NCBI GenBank assembly: GCA_000433175.1
Contig: HF986697.1
Coordinates: forward strand, 1 to 5,266
Length of the DNA stretch: 5,266 bases
DNA from: Prevotella sp. CAG:1058
GTDB lineage: Bacteria > Bacteroidota > Bacteroidia > Bacteroidales > Bacteroidaceae
Reading direction: 5' to 3'
The notes under the pieces are model-generated. The model did no database searches. It saw nothing but the letters and a program-made list of their open reading frames with translations, and had not been told where the DNA came from. The translations under genes and the position numbers were made by a program. Shown here piece by piece: positions 1 through 5,266 of this stretch (position 1 is its first letter; every line of letters begins with the position of its first letter).

Positions 1-18
1 GGCGATGGTGTTGCACTT

Positions 19-1188
19 CTATCTTGACAGTGGTTTTTTTTTATTATCAACAGGCATATCAGGCACTGTTTCAACCTGATCAGAACAGTCATCGTCGACT
101 GCGGCAGACAAATCATCTTCATTCTCTTTTGTTATGTAGCGCTGATAGTAAGCGATGATGAGCGTCGAAAGCGGCAGGGCAATAATCAATCCCAAAAATC
201 CGAGCAAGGCGCCCCATACAGACAATGAAAGAAGTATTACGGCAGGATTCAGCCCCATTGCCTTGCCCATTATTTTAGGCGTCAGGACCATGTCTGTTAT
301 TATCTGAACGATGACAAACACTGCCGTGGCAGATGCAAATATGACCCAGAAGTTTTGCCCTGTGTCGGCTGCTTTCAGCAACGACAGGATCAACATAGGA
401 ATGAATGCCAAGCCATGAACGTAAGGGATAAGGCTCAAAATACCTATAAGTATGCCGAGAGCTATGGCCATGGGGAAGTCGATGATTGTAAAACCTATAC
501 AGAAGAGTATGCCTATGCAAAGCGCTACAAGGCTTTGTCCCCTTATATAGCTGTTCATTTCATGTTCGACATCGTTCATCAATGCATGCCAGAACGGACG
601 GCTTTTCTTCGGAAACATCTTTATGAAGCCTGACGCCAATTTCTCATAGTCGAGCAGGATGAAGAACAGATACAGCAATGTTATCAGAGACGCAGCTACG
701 CTAAGCAGTATGCTTGCAGTCTGCCCTATCATAGAGAACACTTTCGGCATGGCGTTCCTTATGGCTTCGGTAACGTCGTCCTGCTGGAAAAACTCATGTA
801 TGCTGTTCTTGTTCTCGTTAATCCACTGCTGTATGGTTGCGGGGAAGTTGGCTATGTGGGTCTTCTCATGGAGGTATCGGGTCAAGACGTCGCTAAGTTT
901 GTCAAACTGGTCTATCATCGGGGGAATTATGAGATAAAAGATTCCCACGATTACGGCGACCATGAACAACAGCGTAACCGCTATTGACAGAATCCTCGTT
1001 GGCACGTGCATCCTGTACTGCACGAACTTGACGACAGGATAGATAAGATAAGCCAGCAGCCAGGCGACGAAAAACGGAAGGAGCACGCTGCTAAGATAAT
1101 TCATAAGCAACAGCACCGCTATCACAACGACGGCTGTCAACATCCAACGTATGAACCTGTCGAAAGTTATTTTCTCCTCAATAATCAT
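19..1188 (-). CDS. AI-2E/PerM-family polytopic membrane transporter
   Basis: This 389-residue inner-membrane protein fits the AI-2E transporter family (Pfam AI-2E_transport; relatives include E. coli TqsA, YdiK and PerM). The layout is typical: hydrophobic segments near residues 12-50 and 65-89, a soluble amphipathic stretch at about 90-150, then further segments near 155-178, 217-270, 281-300 and 312-346. Family hallmarks seen are YIRGQ (214-218), a long hydrophobic block with SLIPY (252-256), and the C-terminal run KIMGKAMGLNPAVILL followed by a GALLGFLGLIIALPL-like segment (305-340). A charged cytoplasmic tail (about 350-389) is rich in Asp/Glu and ends with KKKPLSR. The start at 1188 follows AATAGGGAC, a modest purine-rich ribosome site. 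The gene lies 34 bases after the tdk stop on the same strand, so co-transcription is likely. Members variously export autoinducer-2 or act in cation/proton exchange. The substrate cannot be inferred here, and the family name should not be read as proof of quorum sensing. Confidence 0.9.
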   Translation of the reverse strand: MIIEEKITFDRFIRWMLTAVVVIAVLLLMNYLSSVLLPFFVAWLLAYLIYPVVKFVQYRMHVPTRILSIAVTLLFMVAVIVGIFYLIIPPMIDQFDKLSDVLTRYLHEKTHIANFPATIQQWINENKNSIHEFFQQDDVTEAIRNAMPKVFSMIGQTASILLSVAASLITLLYLFFILLDYEKLASGFIKMFPKKSRPFWHALMNDVEHEMNSYIRGQSLVALCIGILFCIGFTIIDFPMAIALGILIGILSLIPYVHGLAFIPMLILSLLKAADTGQNFWVIFASATAVFVIVQIITDMVLTPKIMGKAMGLNPAVILLSLSVWGALLGFLGLIIALPLSTLIIAYYQRYITKENEDDLSAAVDDDCSDQVETVPDMPVDNKKKPLSR

Positions 1189-1222
1189 GTCCCTATTGTT
1201 ACTTTAATGATAAATATAGAAA

Positions 1223-1822
1223 TTAAAAACTTCCGCTATTCCTTTTCTCTTCTTCCAATGCCTTACGGTAACATTCGCGGCACAGCGGCTCGTATTCGCT
1301 CTGTTCGCCGAGCATCACACGCTTGTCATTATTCACAAGCCTGTGGCTCACGTATGCCAACGCGCCGCACCTGACACAGATGGCGTGAACCTTTGTAACC
1401 TCGTCGGCTACGGCGCATAAGGCCGGTATGGGGCCGAAAGGCACGCCCTTGAAGTCCATGTCGAGCCCGGCTACTATCACACGCACGCCGCGGTTGGCAA
1501 GCTCGTTGCAGACTTCAACAAGGCCGTTGTCAAAAAACTGGGCTTCATCAATACCTACCACGTCGATGTCCGACGACAGAAGCAGAATGGACGACGACGT
1601 GTCAACAGGCGTACTTGGAATTGAATGGCGGTCGTGGCTAACCACGTCAACCTCAGAGTATCTGGTGTCCAACGACGGTTTGAATATCTCAACCCGCTGT
1701 TTGGCGAACTCGGCTCGCTTCATCCTTCTAATAAGCTCTTCCGTCTTGCCGGAAAACATAGAGCCACACACAACTTCAATTCTTCCGGGGCGGTGTGCTT
1801 CGCCTGACATATTGTTATTCAT
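1223..1822 (-). CDS. tdk: Thymidine kinase (type II, zinc-binding)
   Basis: Cytoplasmic salvage enzyme that phosphorylates thymidine to dTMP with ATP. The 199 residues hold every landmark of the bacterial/human TK1-like family: P-loop GSMFSGKT (20-27), the DEAQFF motif (92-97) with catalytic Glu93, the GLDMDFKG segment (119-126), and two zinc-binding cysteine pairs, C149/C152 and C181/C184. YEPLCR (178-183) lies in the thymidine-binding lasso region. The length is normal for the family. The start at 1822 gives [10 protein letters not shown]; a second in-frame Met (residue 5, at 1808-1810) is possible and would leave a leader of about 15 bases. The first Met sits only 7 bases from the end of the -7 promoter box. 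It is divergent from rsmI and probably co-transcribed with the downstream AI-2E-family gene. The sequence looks intact, and one sampled stretch is about 63% GC. Confidence 0.97.
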   Translation of the reverse strand: MNNNMSGEAHRPGRIEVVCGSMFSGKTEELIRRMKRAEFAKQRVEIFKPSLDTRYSEVDVVSHDRHSIPSTPVDTSSSILLLSSDIDVVGIDEAQFFDNGLVEVCNELANRGVRVIVAGLDMDFKGVPFGPIPALCAVADEVTKVHAICVRCGALAYVSHRLVNNDKRVMLGEQSEYEPLCRECYRKALEEEKRNSGSF

Positions 1823-1829
1823 CTCGGCG

Positions 1830-1861
1830 CAAAATTACAAAGACGTTTTAAAAATTGCAAA
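1830..1861 (-). promoter_or_regulatory. Bacteroidetes-type promoter of tdk
   Basis: Read on the minus strand, TTTG (1861-1858) is followed by a 20-base spacer and TAATTTTG (1837-1830), an exact match to the Bacteroidetes primary-sigma -7 consensus TAnnTTTG. The box ends 7 bases before the tdk ATG, so transcription should begin within a few bases of the start codon. The -33 element lies 15 bases from that of the divergent rsmI promoter. Confidence 0.75.
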
Positions 1862-1876
1862 GATTTACACCGTTTT

Positions 1877-1907
1877 TTTGTCGTCGTTGATTATTTACCT
1901 ATATTTG
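1877..1907 (+). promoter_or_regulatory. Bacteroidetes-type promoter of rsmI
   Basis: TTTG (1877-1880), an exact 19-base spacer and TATATTTG (1900-1907) match the Bacteroidetes -33/-7 consensus TTTG-N19-TAnnTTTG with no mismatch. Only 9 bases (1908-1916) separate the box from the rsmI ATG, which predicts a leader of a few bases at most. The -33 element is at the end of a seven-T run (1873-1879). Confidence 0.8.
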
Positions 1908-1916
1908 CGGCTGATT

Positions 1917-2615
1917 ATGGGCTTGCTATATATTGTACCCACGCCGGTGGGTAATCTGGAAGACATGACGCCAAGGGCTGTCCGCATTCTTAAAGAAGCA
2001 GACCTCGTACTGGCCGAAGATACCCGCACGTCGGGCATCCTGTTGAAGCATTTCGACATAAAGAACCACCTGATGTCGCACCATAAGTTCAACGAACACG
2101 GCACTTCGGCATCAATAGTCGAACGCCTTAAGGCAGGAGCCGTGGTCGCCTTGATCAGCGACGCAGGCACACCAGGCATAAGCGACCCGGGATTCTATCT
2201 CGTGCGTGAAGCCGTCAACGCCGGCATAACCGTACAATGCCTGCCCGGAGCAACGGCATTCGTACCTGCCCTGGTAGCATCAGGCCTGCCGTGCGACCGA
2301 TTCTGTTTCGAAGGCTTCCTGCCGCAGAAGAAAGGGCGGGCCACACGCCTTGAATCGTTAAGGGATGAAACACGCACAATGGTATTTTACGAATCGCCCT
2401 ACCGCGTGCTGAAGACGCTTGAACAGTTTGCCGAATACTTCGGCGAAGACCGTAGGGCCAGCGCATGCAGGGAAATATCCAAGATACACGAAGAGAGCGT
2501 GCGCGGCACACTGGCCGAGGTTATCGCCCACTTCAAGGAGACAGAGCCGCGAGGCGAGTTCGTAATCGTAGTGGAAGGCAAAACAGGCAAAGCCAACGCC
2601 AAACACACGGAATGA
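1917..2615 (+). CDS. rsmI: 16S rRNA (cytidine(1402)-2'-O)-methyltransferase
   Basis: RsmI uses S-adenosylmethionine to methylate the 2'-OH of C1402 in the 16S rRNA P-site region, supporting accurate decoding. The 232 residues belong to the tetrapyrrole-methylase-like fold. Motifs in order: PTPVGNL (8-14), LAEDTRTSG (32-40), SDAGTPGISDPG (81-92), LPGATA (109-114), FEGFLPQKKG (131-140), YESPYR (158-163), CREISKIHEE (184-193) and PRGEFVIVVEG (211-221). The start is well constrained: in-frame codons just upstream overlap the -7 box, and the next Met (17) lies after the PTPVGNL motif. The reading frame stays open to the left through the tdk antisense, but that extension has no protein-like features. 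E. coli RsmI is 286 residues; this shorter form ends soon after the VEG motif and lacks the extra C-terminal segment, which I recall as normal for Bacteroidetes. A 94-base gap separates it from the lipoprotein gene. Confidence 0.96.
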   Translation: MGLLYIVPTPVGNLEDMTPRAVRILKEADLVLAEDTRTSGILLKHFDIKNHLMSHHKFNEHGTSASIVERLKAGAVVALISDAGTPGISDPGFYLVREAVNAGITVQCLPGATAFVPALVASGLPCDRFCFEGFLPQKKGRATRLESLRDETRTMVFYESPYRVLKTLEQFAEYFGEDRRASACREISKIHEESVRGTLAEVIAHFKETEPRGEFVIVVEGKTGKANAKHTE

Positions 2616-2709
2616 GCAATGCCGGGGAATACTAATCAGCTACATCCGGCACCATCACACAGACTGAAAACTTGTCAAACCTGATAATAACATAAAAAAC
2701 ATAAGAATT

Positions 2710-3558
2710 ATGAAGAAACTATTATTTTTAGCGACTTGCCTGCTGGCTTTGGTCGCATGTAACAATGGCAAGACACAAACTGATTTGCCTGGAACAAACC
2801 AAAGAGACTCTTTGCAGAAAATCATAGAGCAGAAAGACAATGAAATCAACGACATGATGGGCATCCTGAATGAAGTTGAAGAAGGCTTCAACCTCATCAA
2901 CGAGGCTGAAAAGAGGGTAAGCGTGGCAAAAGAAGGCGAAGGTGCAAGCCGCAAACAGCAAATCAGGGAGAACATGCAGTTCATACAGCAGCGCATGGCA
3001 CAGAACCGCGAACTGATAGCCAGGCTGCAGAACCAGGTTAAGAACGGCTCGATAAAGAGCGAACAGCTGCAGAAAACCATCGAGAACCTTACCAAACAGC
3101 TTGAGGACAAGGACAACCAGATAAAAGACCTTTACGCACAGCTCGAGGCAAAAGACATACACATCGAGGAACTGGAAAGGACTACAAGCAACCTGAACAA
3201 GAACGTCAACATACTGCAGGACGACAACGCCAAGAAGGCAAACACAATAAATACGCAGGACAAGCAGCTGAACACGGCGTGGTATGTATTCGGCACCAAG
3301 AAGGAGCTGAAGGAGCAAAACATCCTCGTTGACGGCAAAGTACTCCAGTCTAACTTCAACAAGAGCTACTTCACAAAGGTTGACATCCGCTCGCTCAAGG
3401 CCCTCAAACTGTACTCGAAGTCGGCCAAACTGCTCACCATGCACCCGTCAAGCAGCTACAAGCTGGAGCGCGACGCACAAAAGCAGTACATCCTGCAAAT
3501 CACCAATCCGCAGATGTTCTGGAGCACGAGCAAATACCTTGTGATACAAGTTAAATAA
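2710..3558 (+). CDS. Coiled-coil lipoprotein, Bacteroidales family (resembles Cbp1-type)
   Basis: A 282-residue envelope lipoprotein. Residues 1-17 form a lipoprotein signal peptide (MKKLLFLATC start) with lipobox LVAC, lipidated at Cys17. The next residues, NNGKTQ, lack the acidic surface-export signal described in Bacteroidetes, so periplasmic-facing anchoring is more likely than surface display. Residues about 31-188 are strongly heptad-patterned (for example EQLQKTIENLTKQLEDKD and DLYAQLEAKDIHIEELE), indicating a long coiled coil. A compact C-terminal domain (about 189-282) starts with WYVFGTKKELKEQ and carries LYSKSAKLLTMHPSSSY and FWSTSKYLVIQVK. DSL at 33-35 fits the Bacteroides O-glycosylation motif D-S/T-A/I/L/V/M/T. 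The arrangement recalls, from memory, the family annotated after the Bacteroides fragilis collagen adhesin Cbp1; that link is untested here and does not show adhesion. The leader is A-rich (AAAAAACATAAGAATT). It could be read through from rsmI or have an unseen promoter; an intrinsic terminator follows. Confidence 0.88.
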   Translation: MKKLLFLATCLLALVACNNGKTQTDLPGTNQRDSLQKIIEQKDNEINDMMGILNEVEEGFNLINEAEKRVSVAKEGEGASRKQQIRENMQFIQQRMAQNRELIARLQNQVKNGSIKSEQLQKTIENLTKQLEDKDNQIKDLYAQLEAKDIHIEELERTTSNLNKNVNILQDDNAKKANTINTQDKQLNTAWYVFGTKKELKEQNILVDGKVLQSNFNKSYFTKVDIRSLKALKLYSKSAKLLTMHPSSSYKLERDAQKQYILQITNPQMFWSTSKYLVIQVK

Positions 3559-3580
3559 ACATTTTAAATAATATTTGTTT

Positions 3581-3632
3581 CCGCCCGTTATCGCACCAGT
3601 CCCGACTAGGGAAGTGCATAACGGGCGGTTTT
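3581..3632 (+). terminator. Rho-independent terminator after the lipoprotein gene
   Basis: An 11-base-pair GC-rich stem, CCGCCCGTTAT (3581-3591) with ATAACGGGCGG (3618-3628), continues after one bulged C as GCAC/GTGC (3593-3596 with 3614-3617) and is capped by TCCC/GGGA (3600-3603 with 3609-3612) around loop GACTA. TTTT follows directly at 3629-3632. The hairpin begins 22 bases after the lipoprotein stop. The T-tract is short but the stem is very stable. There is no matching T-rich tail on the minus strand, so it acts rightward. Confidence 0.88.
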
Positions 3633-3649
3633 CCGTATCTGCGTCAGGA

Positions 3650-3657
3650 TACTTTTG
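3650..3657 (+). promoter_or_regulatory. Candidate -7 box for the secreted-protein operon
   Basis: TACTTTTG is an exact TAnnTTTG match, placed just after the terminator and upstream of the two-gene operon. The -33 element is poor: at 19-21 bases upstream there is only the GGTTTT at the terminator end, so either promoter strength is low or an activator is needed. Transcription from here would give a leader of roughly 85-90 bases before the ATG at 3749. Confidence 0.5.
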
Positions 3658-3664
3658 CAATAAC

Positions 3665-3736
3665 ATGATTCCCGGATTCGACCATCATAACATGTCCACA
3701 ACCATATCCGGGCGGATGAATGAAATAACACCCTAA
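3665..3736 (+). CDS. Possible 23-codon leader ORF
   Basis: An ATG at 3665, 7 bases after the TACTTTTG box, opens a 23-codon frame starting MIPGFDHHNM and closed by TAA at 3734-3736, 12 bases before the next gene's ATG. The spacing from box to ATG equals that at tdk. No recognisable function; it is hydrophilic, with no run of a single regulatory amino acid and no membrane segment. It may be chance in a 120-base leader. The inverted repeat at 3671-3712 lies inside it, so its translation would disturb that hairpin. Confidence 0.2.
   Translation: MIPGFDHHNMSTTISGRMNEITP
3671..3712 (+). repeat. Inverted repeat in the operon leader
   Basis: CCCGGAT (3671-3677) and ATCCGGG (3706-3712) form a perfect 7-base-pair stem with a 28-base loop. 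There is no T-tract after it, so it is not a canonical terminator. A direct repeat ATAACATG (3660-3667 and 3687-3694) overlaps it. It might be an mRNA leader structure or an operator; the long loop makes either uncertain. Confidence 0.4.
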
Positions 3737-3748
3737 ACAGATGAGAAT

Positions 3749-4618
3749 ATGAGAATGAAAGTATTACTGTCAGTTATTAGTTTACTGGCTTTCCTCCCAT
3801 TACAGTCCCAAGACATTGATTTCCCCTTATCGCAATCGGAAATAGAGAAGTATGAAAGCCGCATTCGTATACAACGACTTTCCGATGTTAATATCACCCA
3901 TGCTGATGCTTATCGAATTAAAACACAGCAACCCGTTTATTCACCGCAGACAAAACGAATTGTGGTTGATGTAATCAATGTGAACGGACCAACGGCAGAA
4001 CTGGCATACCATCATCTGAAACAATGGAAAAATGGACAATGGGTCAGTTTCCCCTTTATAGACAATCTCGGCTTTGCTGGCGTAGGTAGGAATTTATCCA
4101 AAGGTAACACGTTACCCGAATATATTCACGTGTCTGAATTCAAATATCCATTAAAGCCGAATAAGTATCAAGTGAATTTTTATGTGTTAGCCAACATATA
4201 CACTTATTGTGAGCTGACAAACGGAAACATCATGCCTGTAAAGGAGACAGAAATGGACGGGGCTTTTATTTTCAAGGTTTTGCCATCAGCTAATGACTCT
4301 ATTCGCATTCTGTTTGAGAACCATACGAATCTGGATGTTCAACCCGTTTTCTTGCCAAGTGTAGGTACAGATGAATTGTATATGGCGCATCCGTTTGCCC
4401 GTTCCGGTTGGAGTGGTGAGGCCGATTATATGAGAAACTGTGCTCGTTTAAAAGGTGGAGAAGCGATGTTGTTCACCATCCCTATCTCATGGGACATAAA
4501 CCGAATTACAGATAAGAACTATAAAAAGCGGTTCATGTCTGGAAAATTGTTGCCAGGAAAATATAAAATAGGCCTACAATTGGAAATTTATATGGATACA
4601 GAATTTGAAGTAAAATGA
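3749..4618 (+). CDS. Secreted protein of unknown function, probable tandem Ig-like domains
   Basis: I do not recognise a named gene. The 289 residues begin with a signal peptide (MRMKVLLSVISLLAFLPLQS) and a likely signal peptidase I site after LQS, leaving Gln21 as the new N-terminus; no lipobox Cys. The rest is beta-rich. Residues about 60-150 have the pattern of a bacterial Ig-like domain resembling Pfam Big_14: VYSPQTKRIVVDVINVNG, then a WKNGQWVSFPF strand pair, a KGNTLPEYI stretch and KPNKYQVNFYV. Residues about 180-289 repeat the order more loosely: SIRILFENHTNLDVQPVF, GGEAMLFTIPIS, LLPGKYKIGLQLEIY. DSI at 183-185 fits the Bacteroides O-glycosylation motif. The start could also be the ATG at 3755 (MKVLL); both give the same mature protein. 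The SIMPL-domain gene begins 6 bases after the stop, so they are translated from one operon. Base composition is about 40% GC in sampled lines, lower than rsmI. Existence as a gene is firm; domain call is moderate. Confidence 0.85.
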   Translation: MRMKVLLSVISLLAFLPLQSQDIDFPLSQSEIEKYESRIRIQRLSDVNITHADAYRIKTQQPVYSPQTKRIVVDVINVNGPTAELAYHHLKQWKNGQWVSFPFIDNLGFAGVGRNLSKGNTLPEYIHVSEFKYPLKPNKYQVNFYVLANIYTYCELTNGNIMPVKETEMDGAFIFKVLPSANDSIRILFENHTNLDVQPVFLPSVGTDELYMAHPFARSGWSGEADYMRNCARLKGGEAMLFTIPISWDINRITDKNYKKRFMSGKLLPGKYKIGLQLEIYMDTEFEVK

Positions 4619-4624
4619 TAGTAT

Positions 4625-5266
4625 ATGAAACAGAAAGTCTTATTGTTAACTATTTGCTTGCTGGCTATCCTTTCTCTGCAAGCGCAAACCAACGAACGGT
4701 ACATTGAAGTGACGGGCACATCGGAAATAGAAATCGTGCCCGACAAAATTCATTATCTGATTGAAATCCGTGAATACTTCGAGGAAGAATTCGACGGGAA
4801 ATCGAAACCTGAAGAATACCGCACCAAAGTACCTTTATCAGAGATAGAACAAGGACTGAGAGAAGCCCTTGCCAACGCAGACATTCCACAAAATGCTATT
4901 CGCACGCAAGAAATCGGTGACTATTGGCGGCAGCAAGGGCAGGACTTTTTAGTGTCCAAGAAATTCGACATCACACTGACTGACTTCAATCAGATAAATG
5001 AGATAATCAAGCACATAGATACAAAAGGCATCCACACCATGCGCATCGGTGAATTGGAGAACAAAGACATGCTTGCCTATCACCAAAAGGGAAAAATTGA
5101 AGCATTGAAAGCCGCTCAAAAGAAAGCGACTTATCTAGTAGAAGCACTGGGCAAGAAATTGGGTGACGTGATACGCATTGTGGAAGAAGGGTGCAGCAAT
5201 GCCTTTCCGTTTGCGCAAAGCAATGTCCTGTCATCCGATGCTGCCTCATTCGACAACTTCCGCACA
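4625..5266 (+). CDS. SIMPL-domain (DUF541) periplasmic protein, 3' end cut off
   Basis: The ATG at 4625 opens a frame with no stop through the last base: 214 residues visible, and the C-terminus lies outside the window. A signal peptide (MKQKVLLLTICLLAILSLQA) with cleavage after LQA leaves Gln21 first. The mature part has SIMPL-family features: YIEVTGTSEIEIVPDKI (26-42) as the opening beta strand, a middle region with FLVSKKFDITLTDFNQINEI (108-126), and the family-typical helix KIEALKAAQKKATYLVEALGKKLGDVIRI (157-185). Proteins of this family (for example Brucella BP26/Omp28 and E. coli YggE) are periplasmic or outer-membrane associated; BP26 forms channel-like oligomers and YggE is linked to oxidative-stress protection. 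The precise role is not settled. It is 6 bases downstream of the Ig-like secreted protein gene, so the two are almost certainly co-expressed and both exported. Confidence 0.9.
   Translation, partial: MKQKVLLLTICLLAILSLQAQTNERYIEVTGTSEIEIVPDKIHYLIEIREYFEEEFDGKSKPEEYRTKVPLSEIEQGLREALANADIPQNAIRTQEIGDYWRQQGQDFLVSKKFDITLTDFNQINEIIKHIDTKGIHTMRIGELENKDMLAYHQKGKIEALKAAQKKATYLVEALGKKLGDVIRIVEEGCSNAFPFAQSNVLSSDAASFDNFRT

Noticed and set aside
1..18. A feature in the first bases downstream of the AI-2E-family stop
   Set aside because: Eighteen bases hold no hairpin, T-tract or start that can be supported.
1211..1218. TATATTTA on the minus strand between tdk and the AI-2E-family gene as an internal promoter
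   Set aside because: It misses the final G of TAnnTTTG and has no TTTG at the right distance upstream, so co-transcription from the tdk promoter is simpler.
275..1374. Short open frames on the plus strand opposite the AI-2E-family gene and tdk
   Set aside because: They are antisense shadows with biased composition, no signal sequences or motifs, and no promoter boxes ahead of them.
1428..1916. Open frame extending rsmI leftward by 163 codons
   Set aside because: It is antisense to tdk, passes through both divergent promoters, and has no family match; RsmI homology begins at the ATG at 1917.
2620..2651. TGCCGG/CCGGCA inverted repeat after rsmI as a terminator
   Set aside because: Only a 6-base-pair stem with a 20-base loop and no T-tract follows; it is too weak to call a terminator.
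2616..2709. A promoter for the lipoprotein gene in the gap after rsmI
   Set aside because: TTG occurs at 2672-2674, but no TAnnTTTG match lies at a suitable distance; only A-rich sequence is seen, so no site is claimed.
2728..3444. Long minus-strand open frame of 238 codons across the lipoprotein gene
   Set aside because: It is the shadow of a coding strand rich in AAG/CAG/GAC codons; the result is a Leu/Val-rich string with no organised domains, while the plus-strand protein has a lipobox, heptads and a conserved end.

Overview
The window looks like chromosomal DNA from a member of the order Bacteroidales, in the Bacteroides/Prevotella neighbourhood. Several signs agree. The promoters match the Bacteroidetes form TTTG-N19/20-TAnnTTTG and not -35/-10 boxes. 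Leaders are A-rich with little Shine-Dalgarno signal. Exported proteins carry Gln just after the predicted signal peptidase I site. RsmI is the short form that I associate with this phylum. No RNA gene, insertion sequence, CRISPR array or phage gene is visible.

Left part (1-1822, minus strand): tdk (thymidine kinase) is followed after 34 bases by a gene for an AI-2E/PerM-family membrane protein, probably in one transcript. A 94-base divergent promoter region (1823-1916) separates tdk from rsmI on the plus strand. Both genes there have a near-perfect Bacteroidetes promoter whose -7 box ends only 7-9 bases before the start codon, so both mRNAs should be almost leaderless.

Middle (1917-3632, plus strand): rsmI (16S rRNA C1402 ribose methyltransferase) is followed by a coiled-coil lipoprotein that resembles a widespread Bacteroidales family, and then by a strong intrinsic terminator.

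Right part (3633-5266, plus strand): a new unit begins with a -7 box, a possible 23-codon leader ORF and an inverted repeat. It then encodes a secreted protein of unknown function that reads as two tandem Ig-like beta-domains. Six bases later comes a SIMPL-domain (DUF541) periplasmic protein that runs off the window end. By eye this pair is more AT-rich, roughly 40-45% GC in sampled stretches, than tdk, rsmI and the lipoprotein gene, at roughly 53-63% in sampled stretches.

The tdk, AI-2E and rsmI part is ordinary housekeeping DNA. The less explained material is the two-gene secreted operon with its structured leader, and the compact divergent promoter.
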